Source: Acholeplasmataceae bacterium (GTDB lineage: Bacteria; Bacillota_I; Bacilli_A; Acholeplasmatales; Acholeplasmataceae). From it: a DNA stretch of 17,724 nucleotides. Each line of letters opens with the position of its first letter. Positions within the stretch are counted from its first letter, which is position 1. The stretch spans positions 1-17,724 of the forward strand of contig JAQVBA010000007.1 in the NCBI GenBank assembly GCA_028690555.1. Reading direction: 5' to 3'. Of the stretch, positions 7,196 to 13,580 are shown one piece after another. The position numbers and the translations under genes were made by a program. The notes under the pieces were generated by a model. The model was not told the DNA's origin, ran no database searches, and worked only from the letters and a program-made list of their open reading frames with translations.

Positions 7196-7224
7196 ATCGT
7201 ATCATAAAACATGAGAAATTACAA
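7196..7224 (-). promoter_or_regulatory. Probable promoter of the aromatic operon
   Basis: TTGTAA (7224-7219), a 17-nt spacer and TACGAT (7201-7196), with TGA directly before the -10 acting as an extended -10. TATGAT (7206-7201) is an alternative -10. Transcription would start near 7189, about 20 nt before the leader peptide. The gap between the leader and the preceding regulator gene (7168-7251) holds nothing else obvious, and no strong terminator for that regulator is visible. Confidence 0.55.
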
Positions 7225-7251
7225 TGAAATCAAGAAATCAAAATAAGATTT

Positions 7252-8601
7252 TTACATTGCATGAAGCGATTCCTTGATGGCTTTCAGTGTTTTTGATATC
7301 TCTGTATCACTTAATGCAGCATATTCAAACATAAAATCATAACAATCTTTAGGTCTATGATCATAATAATCATCGATTCTTTTTAAATGTAAATTTTTTT
7401 GATTAATCATTTTGATCATTTTCTTTACGTTAATCATTGGATCAAAGGATAGCACCATATGTAGTCCAGATTCATATCCTGAAATTTGAATATGGTTTTC
7501 TTCTCTTAAAGCTTCGATAATCATAAGCGCTTTTTTTCGATATATCTTTTTTACTTTATTTAGATGTCTTTCAAAATGCTGTTCTTTCATAAAGGTCATT
7601 AAGACTTTTTGTTCAAAAATCGGAACACTACATGGCATCGAAAATTTGATATCCTGATATACATTTAGTAACGATTTAGGAATCACTAAGTAATTGATTT
7701 TTAAAGATGGTGATAAAGATTTAGAAAAAGTGTTCATATAGATAACTTTTGAAGATTGATCAAGGCTTTGTAAAGCGGGTATGGGTAGGCCTTGATATCT
7801 AAATTCACTATCGTAATCATCTTCGAGTATATATCTGTGATGTTGAGAATTTGCCCAATTTAGACATTCAATTCTTCGAGCAATAGGCATAATCACACCC
7901 ATTGGGTATTGATGAGATGGTGTAACATGAAGTATTGTTGGTTGATTCTCATTCAATTGATGAATCATAATCCCTTGATGATCTATTTCTTTAGTCATAA
8001 GATTGATACCGGAATGACGAATGATACTTTTTAATCTAGGAAAACCGGGTTCTTCCATGACAAATGTATAATTTCGACCGATGATTGCGATAATGAGTTG
8101 AATCATCGCTTGACTTCCAGATCCAATCACAATTTGATCTACATTTGCAATAATCCCTCGATAGATTTCTAAATATTTCTTAATTTCATATCTTAAACCA
8201 ATGAGACCCTCTGGATCTAACTGATTATCCATCATATCCATTTCATCTGATAATACTTTTCTTGATATTTTCGCCCATATTTGGTGTGGAAAATATGTTG
8301 TTTTTTTCCTTTCTATAATGTTTGTTGTTTGATTTTGATGATTATCTCGATTAATCATATTTGGTTGATCAAAAAACCTGTGCTCTGGAAGGTCATTTAC
8401 AAAATAGCCTTTACGCTCATAGGAAATCACATATCCTTCAGCAATCAATTGTTGATATGCAGTATCCACAGTCATCACGCTGACATTATAAAAGCTTGAA
8501 AGTTTTCGTTTCGATGGCAATTTAGATTGAATTGGAAAAGTTCCATCTAAAATTTTGTTTTTTAATTCATTATAAATACTTAAGTATTTGGTTGTTTTCA
8601 T
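7252..8601 (-). CDS. pdxR: PdxR-like MocR/GntR-family transcriptional regulator
   Basis: A PLP-sensing regulator, probably of the divergent pdxST genes. The 449-residue protein has an N-terminal GntR winged helix (residues about 5-72, with LPSKRKLSSFYNVSVMTV), a linker, and a fold-type I aminotransferase-like domain. In that domain EDDYDSEF (about 260-267) supplies the Asp that pairs with the pyridine nitrogen, and TFSKSLSPSLK carries the PLP lysine at about Lys294. Because the PLP lysine is kept, ligand sensing is expected. The frame is open further upstream to a TTG at 8634, but the ATG at 8601 has GGTGA just before it and starts where GntR domains usually do. The assignment to PdxR, as opposed to another MocR such as GabR, rests on the divergent pdxS-pdxT neighbours and a shared inverted repeat. 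It reads toward the aromatic operon with no clear terminator. Confidence 0.85.
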   Translation of the reverse strand: MKTTKYLSIYNELKNKILDGTFPIQSKLPSKRKLSSFYNVSVMTVDTAYQQLIAEGYVISYERKGYFVNDLPEHRFFDQPNMINRDNHQNQTTNIIERKKTTYFPHQIWAKISRKVLSDEMDMMDNQLDPEGLIGLRYEIKKYLEIYRGIIANVDQIVIGSGSQAMIQLIIAIIGRNYTFVMEEPGFPRLKSIIRHSGINLMTKEIDHQGIMIHQLNENQPTILHVTPSHQYPMGVIMPIARRIECLNWANSQHHRYILEDDYDSEFRYQGLPIPALQSLDQSSKVIYMNTFSKSLSPSLKINYLVIPKSLLNVYQDIKFSMPCSVPIFEQKVLMTFMKEQHFERHLNKVKKIYRKKALMIIEALREENHIQISGYESGLHMVLSFDPMINVKKMIKMINQKNLHLKRIDDYYDHRPKDCYDFMFEYAALSDTEISKTLKAIKESLHAM

Positions 8602-8612
8602 AAATTCACCAT

Positions 8613-8657
8613 CTGGTATGTTTATTTTATTCAAAACTGATTATTTCATTATACCAG
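8613..8657. promoter_or_regulatory. Candidate PdxR operator, inverted repeat CTGGTAT / ATACCAG
   Basis: CTGGTAT (8613-8619) and ATACCAG (8651-8657) are exact 7-bp reverse complements whose centres are 38 bp apart, in the 106-bp gap between the divergent regulator and pdxS starts. The right copy overlaps the apparent -10 of the regulator gene, and the left lies just upstream of the regulator's ATG, inside its leader. This arrangement would allow autorepression and control of pdxS. Function is inferred from position only. Confidence 0.5.
8648..8656 (-). promoter_or_regulatory. Probable extended -10 promoter of the pdxR-like gene
   Basis: TGGTATAAT on the minus strand is a perfect extended -10 (TGn plus TATAAT at 8653-8648). 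No convincing -35 is seen 17 nt upstream. It overlaps the right half of the inverted repeat. On the plus strand the pdxS promoter is less clear: TATTAT at 8662-8667 may be its -10, and a weak -35 there would fit activator dependence. Confidence 0.55.
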
Positions 8658-8707
8658 TTTATATTATATGCTTTTATTAGAGAAAAAGAAATCCAAGGAG
8701 GAAAATC

Positions 8708-9583
8708 ATGGATCAAAAACGATATAAGATTAACAAAGAACTTGCTCAAATGTTAAAAGGTGGGGTCATTATGGATGTCTCAACACCTGAGCAAGCGAAA
8801 ATTGCTGAAGAAGCTGGAGCGGTTGCTGTCATGGCTTTAGAACGAATTCCCGCAGATATTAGAGCCGCTGGTGGGGTTTCTCGCATGAGTGATCCTCAAA
8901 TGATTGAAGAAATCCAAAAAGCTGTATCAATTCCCGTGATGGCTAAAGTTAGAATTGGGCATTTTGTAGAAGCGCAAATTTTAGAAGCAATTTCTATTGA
9001 TTTTATTGATGAAAGTGAAGTATTATCTCCTGCAGATCATATTTATCATATTGATAAAACAAAATTTAGTGTCCCCTTCGTATGTGGGGCAAGAAATTTA
9101 GGTGAAGCTCTTCGTAGAATTGCTGAGGGTGCTTCAATGATTAGAACAAAGGGTGAACCAGGAACTGGAGATATCATTCAAGCCGTCACTCATATGCGAC
9201 AAATTCAAAAAGAAATACGTGACATAGAATCGCTTCGTGATGATGAAATATATGAAGTTCAAAAGACGATGGGTGTATCAATTGATTTAATTCGATATGT
9301 GCATAAATATGGTAAACTACCGGTCGTTAATTTTGCAGCCGGAGGTGTTGCGACACCTGCAGACGCAGCATTAATGATGCAATTAGGAGCTGAAGGTGTC
9401 TTTGTAGGATCTGGTATCTTCAAGTCTGGAGATCCCAAAAAACGTGCGCGTGCAATCGTACAAGCAGTCACAAACTTTAATGATCCAAAAATTCTTGCAG
9501 AAATATCTAAAAACCTTGGAGAAGCTATGGTGGGTATTAATGAACAAGAAATTCAGTTATTAATGGCTAATCGAGGTCAGTAA
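8708..9583 (+). CDS. pdxS: Pyridoxal 5'-phosphate synthase, PdxS subunit
   Basis: Builds PLP from ribose-5-phosphate, glyceraldehyde-3-phosphate and ammonia. The ammonia is delivered by PdxT in a complex of twelve of each subunit. The 291-residue (beta/alpha)8 barrel is highly conserved: IMDV with Asp23, VMAKVRIGHFVEAQ with Lys80, VCGARNLGEALRRI, and MIRTKGEPGTG with Lys148. These match the two lysines and the aspartate that carry the reaction intermediates in Bacillus-type enzymes. AAGGAGG (8695-8701) precedes the ATG by 6 nt. The stop and the pdxT start overlap by one base (TAATG), consistent with stoichiometric coupled translation. It supplies PLP that the divergent regulator would sense. 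Confidence 0.98.
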   Translation: MDQKRYKINKELAQMLKGGVIMDVSTPEQAKIAEEAGAVAVMALERIPADIRAAGGVSRMSDPQMIEEIQKAVSIPVMAKVRIGHFVEAQILEAISIDFIDESEVLSPADHIYHIDKTKFSVPFVCGARNLGEALRRIAEGASMIRTKGEPGTGDIIQAVTHMRQIQKEIRDIESLRDDEIYEVQKTMGVSIDLIRYVHKYGKLPVVNFAAGGVATPADAALMMQLGAEGVFVGSGIFKSGDPKKRARAIVQAVTNFNDPKILAEISKNLGEAMVGINEQEIQLLMANRGQ

Positions 9584-10158
9584 TGCTAACCATCGGCATC
9601 TTAGCAATTCAAGGCGCATTTATTGAACACGAAAAAAGACTAAAAGGTCTAAAAATAAACACCTTTGAAATCCGTCAATTGAGCGATTTAACGAAAGATA
9701 TGGATGGCCTCATCCTCCCGGGAGGCGAATCTACAGCAATGAAGCGTTTGCTTGTAGACCTAGGTATGTTTGAATCGCTCAAAAGACGGATTATCGAGGG
9801 ACTCCCAACTTTTGGAATTTGTGCTGGATTAATTTTACTTGCAGAAGATATTATGCATGAGAATCCACACTTTGGTTTGTTACATATTTCTCTAGCACGT
9901 AACTTTTATGGACGCCAAAAAGATAGTTTTAAAACCATTGGTGATACAGAAAATCAAAAAATACCCATGACGTTCATTCGTGCTCCAAAAATTATGTCAA
10001 TAAAAAAAGATGTCACCCCAATTGCATGGTATCAAGGTGACATCGTTGGTGTTAAACAAAATCATATATTAGGAACTACATTTCATCCAGAGCTTGATCG
10101 TTCAAATGTGATTTATGACATATTTATTCAAATGATCAAAGATAAAAAAAACCGGTAA
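9583..10158 (+). CDS. pdxT: Pyridoxal 5'-phosphate synthase glutaminase subunit PdxT
   Basis: Class I glutamine amidotransferase that hydrolyses glutamine and channels ammonia to PdxS. The 191-residue product shows the GILAIQGAF start, PGGEST (residues 46-51), the nucleophile Cys80 in FGICAG, and the His168/Glu170 pair in FHPEL that completes the catalytic triad. Length is typical. GAGGT lies about 7 nt before the ATG, inside the pdxS end. The TAA stop lies in the loop of the shared terminator with mscL. Confidence 0.97.
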   Translation: MLTIGILAIQGAFIEHEKRLKGLKINTFEIRQLSDLTKDMDGLILPGGESTAMKRLLVDLGMFESLKRRIIEGLPTFGICAGLILLAEDIMHENPHFGLLHISLARNFYGRQKDSFKTIGDTENQKIPMTFIRAPKIMSIKKDVTPIAWYQGDIVGVKQNHILGTTFHPELDRSNVIYDIFIQMIKDKKNR

Positions 10159-10173
10159 TCCGGTTTTTATTTT
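10144..10173. terminator. Bidirectional terminator between convergent pdxT and mscL
   Basis: AAAAACCGG (10147-10155), loop TAAT and CCGGTTTTT (10160-10168) form a 9-bp stem. It has a T-rich tail on the plus strand (to 10173) and eight T on the minus strand (10151-10144). The pdxT stop codon occupies the loop and the mscL stop (10169-10167) is in the right arm, so both genes end inside the hairpin. Confidence 0.88.
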
Positions 10174-10640
10174 AGATTCTTTTCGAGTAAAACTTTAATG
10201 TCTTGTAATAAATCTTCAACTTTAGGTTGAACAGGTTCTAGTGCAGCTTTTTCAGCTTTGATTCTTTCTTCTTCCTCTTTTTGAAGTCTTTCAGCTTCAA
10301 TTTTTTTAGCATTTGCAAGTTCTGAAATTCTCATAATCGAACGTATAATCACGAAAATGACAAACGCAATAATTAAGAAGTCAATAATGTTTTGAATAAA
10401 TACCCCATAAGTAATGGCATTTTCAGCAATTCCATTCACTTCATCAGCAGGTGAAATGACGTATTTATAGTTTTCAAAACCTTTTTCTCCAATGACTAGA
10501 CTGATGACTGGCATCAAAATGTCTTTAACTAGACTACCGACGATTTTGGAGAACGCACCACCAATGATGACTGCAACTGCTAAATCAAGTACATTACCGC
10601 GTGTGATAAATTTTTTAAAGTCTGCAAAAAACTTTTTCAT
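10167..10640 (-). CDS. mscL: Large-conductance mechanosensitive channel MscL
   Basis: Homopentameric membrane channel that opens under membrane tension to release solutes during hypo-osmotic shock. The 157-residue product has the amphipathic N-terminal helix (MKKFFADFKKFITRGNVLDL), a first membrane segment at about 17-45 with the pore-lining AVAVIIGGAFSKIV sequence, a periplasmic-type loop (about 50-75), a second membrane segment at about 78-102, and a charged C-terminal helix rich in Lys and Glu. It is slightly longer than the 130-150 usual because of that tail. AAGGAG precedes the ATG. It has its own promoter and terminator and so appears monocistronic. In a wall-less cell such a valve would be especially useful, but that lifestyle is inferred. 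Confidence 0.96.
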   Translation of the reverse strand: MKKFFADFKKFITRGNVLDLAVAVIIGGAFSKIVGSLVKDILMPVISLVIGEKGFENYKYVISPADEVNGIAENAITYGVFIQNIIDFLIIAFVIFVIIRSIMRISELANAKKIEAERLQKEEEERIKAEKAALEPVQPKVEDLLQDIKVLLEKNLK

Positions 10641-10662
10641 TTTTTCATCTCCTTATATTCTC

Positions 10663-10691
10663 ATTATATCACCTTATAAAGCGAATGTATA
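10663..10691 (-). promoter_or_regulatory. mscL promoter
   Basis: On the minus strand a perfect -10 TATAAT (10668-10663) is preceded by TGA, an extended -10. TATACA (10691-10686) sits 17 nt upstream as a moderate -35. The start of transcription would be about 15-20 nt before the mscL ATG. Confidence 0.65.
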
Positions 10692-10696
10692 TGAAC

Positions 10697-10720
10697 AAAA
10701 AAGCATGCTTCTGCATGCTT
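10697..10720 (-). terminator. Terminator downstream of degV
   Basis: AAGCATGC, loop AGAA and GCATGCTT form an 8-bp stem followed by six T on the minus strand (10702-10697). It lies 10 nt after the degV stop and ends the yycJ-rlmH-HAD-degV unit before the mscL promoter. Confidence 0.82.
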
Positions 10721-10730
10721 AATGTTTTAA

Positions 10731-11582
10731 CTAAGATTTCTTAATGTATCCTATACCGATACCTTTTGGTCCCGTGTGTGCTCCAACCACAGGTGTGAGA
10801 TAAGCCACTATGATTTCACGCTCTGGAAAAACTTTATGGATTTCCGTTTTAAACCAATCAACAAATTCATCAGCATGCGCATGTGAAATATAGGTAATCA
10901 CATCTAAATCCTTAGTGTCTTCAATGTATTTTTCTAAAACACGTTGGTGAGCTTTGTGGATCGTACGTATTTTTTCTAACGTTTCTACTTTACCATTATC
11001 ACCAATCATTAAGAGTGGCTTTAATTGTAACATTGTTCCTAAAGTTCCAGAAAGTTTGGATAAACGACCATTTTTTACAAGATAAAGCAAAGTATTTACT
11101 GCAAAATAGATCATATCGTTATCACGTATTTTTTCTAAATAAGGAATGATTTCTTTTGAGGTTTTTCCTTCACTAGCAAGTCTGTGAGCTTCTAATGCCA
11201 TGTATGCTTCTGCATAGGCAAGCGTTTTTGAATCAAAAGCAGTTACTTTAATATTAACTTCGCTTGCAGTTCGTTTAACCGCCTCATATAAACCAGACAA
11301 TTCAGAAGAAATCGTAATGACTAAGGCTTCTTCATAACCTTTCTTTTCTAAGTCTTCAAAATACTCAATCATTTTCCCCACTGAAACATACGATGTTTTT
11401 GGCACATCATTTGGATCTTTTGAAATTCTTTCATAGAATGTTTTCGCATCCATATCAATAAAATCATCAAATGATTCATCTGTTCCAAAATGGATGACTG
11501 ATCTTAAAATGATGATGTCTTTCGGATAGTTTAAGTAATCAAGTCCAGCATTACTGCAGACGAGAATTGCGGTTTTATTCAT
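10731..11582 (-). CDS. DegV family fatty-acid-binding protein
   Basis: DegV proteins bind fatty acids; in Staphylococcus related FakB proteins present them to the kinase FakA. Whether this copy is a FakB partner cannot be told, and no fakA is in the window. The 283-residue product has the two-domain DegV layout: an N-terminal lobe with CSNAGLDY, DVPKTSYVSVG and VITISSELSGLYEA, and a C-terminal lobe with LLYLVKNGRLSKLSGTLGTMLQLKPLL and the final VGAHTGPKGIGIGY. The Ser/Thr positions of TSYVS and SSELSG are those that contact the lipid headgroup in the family. AAGGAG precedes the ATG, 32 nt after the HAD gene, so it is probably the last gene of that operon. The first-motif form CSNAGLD in place of the more usual DSTADLP is a modest divergence. 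Confidence 0.9.
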   Translation of the reverse strand: MNKTAILVCSNAGLDYLNYPKDIIILRSVIHFGTDESFDDFIDMDAKTFYERISKDPNDVPKTSYVSVGKMIEYFEDLEKKGYEEALVITISSELSGLYEAVKRTASEVNIKVTAFDSKTLAYAEAYMALEAHRLASEGKTSKEIIPYLEKIRDNDMIYFAVNTLLYLVKNGRLSKLSGTLGTMLQLKPLLMIGDNGKVETLEKIRTIHKAHQRVLEKYIEDTKDLDVITYISHAHADEFVDWFKTEIHKVFPEREIIVAYLTPVVGAHTGPKGIGIGYIKKS

Positions 11583-11614
11583 CCTTATTCTCCTTTTTTG
11601 GTCTGTCGACCTAC

Positions 11615-12235
11615 TTATATTTTATCAATTAATTCTTGAAAATGATTAATATTTGAAAATTCTTTCAATCTTGAAGGATGTTGATGACCTTTTGTGTAGA
11701 TAATAATTTGGATACCCAATGCTTTTGCGACTTCTGCATCATGTAGTGTATCTCCAATCATAAAACATTCATCGCTATGAATATGATTTTCCTTAATGAA
11801 CTTAAGTGCAACTTCTACTTTGCTTTTTGCATAAACATTTGATGTTCCTAAAACGGCATCAAAATGATTGTTTATTCCATAGTGGATTAATTGTTTATGC
11901 AAATTGTTTTCTTCTGAAGCTGATAATAATACATTTTGATAACCTCTATTTTTAGCTTGAGAAATCGCATCTAATACGCCATCATGAAGATTTAAGTCAA
12001 GGCTTCTAGGCATATATCTTTCAATAAACCTGTGGGCGAGTTCCTTAAAACTTGTTTTTTCTAAATCATAAACTTTTGCATAGTAACTTTCTACAGGAAA
12101 ATCAAAAATCATCAAATATTCTTCAAAAGATACTGTTGGTCTTTCTTCTTCGATTAACATTTCGTTTAAAATATCATGGCATAGTTTTGCATCATCCAAA
12201 ACTGTTCCATTAAAATCCCAAAATATGTATTTCAT
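11615..12235 (-). CDS. HAD-superfamily hydrolase, Gph-like
   Basis: A 206-residue haloacid-dehalogenase fold protein, probably a small-molecule phosphatase of unknown substrate. Motif I is WDFNGT with nucleophile Asp7, but the second Asp of the canonical DxDxT, the general acid-base, is Asn9. Motif II is LLSAS, Lys of motif III is probably in YAKSKVEVA, and motif IV is IGDTLHD. A helical cap spans about residues 18-85. I recall DFNGT forms as a recurring subfamily of predicted phosphatases, so the Asn is probably not a random defect, but the catalytic rate or reaction could differ. GAGG overlaps the end of rlmH and sits 4 nt before the ATG; the gap to the rlmH stop is 6 nt, so it is co-transcribed. 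Confidence 0.85.
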   Translation of the reverse strand: MKYIFWDFNGTVLDDAKLCHDILNEMLIEEERPTVSFEEYLMIFDFPVESYYAKVYDLEKTSFKELAHRFIERYMPRSLDLNLHDGVLDAISQAKNRGYQNVLLSASEENNLHKQLIHYGINNHFDAVLGTSNVYAKSKVEVALKFIKENHIHSDECFMIGDTLHDAEVAKALGIQIIIYTKGHQHPSRLKEFSNINHFQELIDKI

Positions 12236-12241
12236 AGATCC

Positions 12242-12685
12242 TCACTTATGATAGGGGTGTCCTTTTAAAATCATAAATCCCCGATATATTTGTTCAATCA
12301 ACATTAAACGCATCAGTTGATGTGGAAAAGTCATTTTTGAAAAAGACAGTTGTGAATTTGACCGTTCATAGACTAAATCATTCACACCATGAGATCCTCC
12401 AATGATAAATACTAAATCCCCAGATTGGTAGGTAAGTTCATGATCCATAAAATGTGCAAATGATTCACTATCTTCCATTTTGCCTTTAATGGCTAAAAGA
12501 CAGACAGAATCATTTGGTTTTATTTTACTTAAAATTCGTTCAGATTCAATATCAATCCCTTGGATATTCGCTTCATCTTTGATTTCTATAATCTCAATTT
12601 TATGAGGTATTTGTTTTAAATAGTATTGAATGCCAGTTTCTAAATATTTTTGAGTTATTTTACCCACTGCAATAATTTTAATCAT
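12242..12685 (-). CDS. rlmH: 23S rRNA (pseudouridine1915-N3)-methyltransferase RlmH
   Basis: SPOUT-class methyltransferase that uses S-adenosylmethionine to methylate pseudouridine 1915 in helix 69 of 23S rRNA. The 147-residue product shows the family start (IKIIAVGKI), the knot loop FIIGGSHGV, the MTFPHQLMRLMLIEQIYRGF helix region, and the characteristic HPYHK C-terminus. It is about ten residues shorter than the usual 155-159, lost from the N-terminal half. Its ATG overlaps the yycJ stop as ATGA. The yycJ-rlmH neighbourhood is also seen downstream of walRK in Bacillus. Confidence 0.96.
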   Translation of the reverse strand: MIKIIAVGKITQKYLETGIQYYLKQIPHKIEIIEIKDEANIQGIDIESERILSKIKPNDSVCLLAIKGKMEDSESFAHFMDHELTYQSGDLVFIIGGSHGVNDLVYERSNSQLSFSKMTFPHQLMRLMLIEQIYRGFMILKGHPYHK

Positions 12686-13449
12686 AATTCGATCACCGGT
12701 AAACCTTCTTGTGACGCATAGTAGATATCAATTTTTGTAGGATCATCAAAAATCTTTATAATGGACTCTTCGATATCTAAAATAGAATTGCAATCCTCTG
12801 AAATATGCGAAACAATCCAAATCGCATGTTTTTTAACAAACCGGTTCATTAACCAACACGCATCCTCGTTCGATAAATGACCTTTTTCACTTAAAATTCT
12901 CTTTTTAAGTAAAAAGGGTCTCGGCGATGCCATAAGTTTTGCTGGGTTGTGATTGGATTCTAAAATATATAAATCTGCGTCTTGTAATAAGTCATGATAA
13001 TTTTGATCGATATATCCTGTATCTGTAATATGAACTATTTTTTTATTTTGATTTGAAATGACATAGCCTACAGGTTCTTTTGCATCATGTGAAATCATAA
13101 ATGGTGTCATATTTAAAGTTTCATAAGTAAACGGATAATCCGCTTTAATAATATGAAGATTTGGAATTAGCTGTTTAATCTCTTCTGATAAGCTTTCATA
13201 AGTTCCTTGAGTCATAAAAAGATCTTTTAGATTTCCCTTTTTAAGCAGCATCAAAAGACCCATCGTATGGTCATGATGTTCATGGGTCAAAAAAAGAGCT
13301 TTGACATCTTCAATCGACTCACCATATGCTTCCATTTTTTTCTTCATTTTTTGATAACTAATACCAGCATCAATGAACACTTTAATATGACCTACTTTTA
13401 AGTAGGTTATATTGCCTTTCGAACCACTGGCTAAAATATAAACTTTCAA
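12682..13449 (-). CDS. yycJ: MBL-fold metallohydrolase YycJ/WalJ
   Basis: A metallo-beta-lactamase-fold protein of the YycJ/WalJ family, with a proposed nuclease-type role linked to DNA repair and cell-wall control in Firmicutes. The ligand motif THEHHDHTMG is at residues about 55-64, followed by HISHDAK-like and VSHI metal-site segments. The frame is open to an ATG at 13470, but I start at the TTG at 13449: AAGGTGG ends 4 nt before it, it gives MKVYILASGSKGN, the normal family N-terminus, and nothing resembling a ribosome binding site precedes the ATG. The product is then 255 residues, typical length. First gene of a unit with rlmH, the HAD gene and degV. No clear promoter was found in 13450-13516. 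Confidence 0.88.
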   Translation of the reverse strand: MKVYILASGSKGNITYLKVGHIKVFIDAGISYQKMKKKMEAYGESIEDVKALFLTHEHHDHTMGLLMLLKKGNLKDLFMTQGTYESLSEEIKQLIPNLHIIKADYPFTYETLNMTPFMISHDAKEPVGYVISNQNKKIVHITDTGYIDQNYHDLLQDADLYILESNHNPAKLMASPRPFLLKKRILSEKGHLSNEDACWLMNRFVKKHAIWIVSHISEDCNSILDIEESIIKIFDDPTKIDIYYASQEGLPVIEL

Positions 13450-13516
13450 TTTACCACCTTCTTTCATCATAACATATAAATATGTGAGATTTACAAATAA
13501 AGTGAAAGTGGTTGCA

Positions 13517-13545
13517 TTGACCCCTGAAAAATGCTATATTATATT
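13517..13545 (+). promoter_or_regulatory. Promoter of the foldase-like lipoprotein gene
   Basis: TTGACC (13517-13522), a 17-nt spacer and TATATT (13540-13545) each match consensus at five of six positions. Transcription would begin near 13552, leaving a leader of about 30 nt with AAGGAG at 13566-13571, 9 nt before the ATG. Confidence 0.7.
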
Positions 13546-13580
13546 TGCTTGTATGATATACACTGAAGGAGTGAACAACT

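Noticed and set aside
7021..7260. T-box riboswitch upstream of aroF
   Set aside because: The AAGGTGGAC stretch at 7179-7171 recalls the T-box TGGNACC core, but it lies upstream of the hairpins, just before an ATG, not in an antiterminator bulge. The stem I, AG-box and GNUG elements are not seen, and the leader is too short.
8602..8634. Upstream TTG start for the PdxR-like regulator
   Set aside because: It would add 11 residues not typical of GntR domains, has no ribosome binding site, and overlaps the operator/leader; the ATG at 8601 has GGTGA before it.
9259..9471. Minus-strand open frame inside pdxS
   Set aside because: It is a shadow of the highly conserved pdxS coding sequence, with no ribosome binding site or recognisable product.
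13466..13471. TATGAT as the -10 of yycJ
   Set aside because: Transcription would begin within the AAGGTGG ribosome binding site, so this cannot be the functional promoter for a TTG start; no better promoter was identified.
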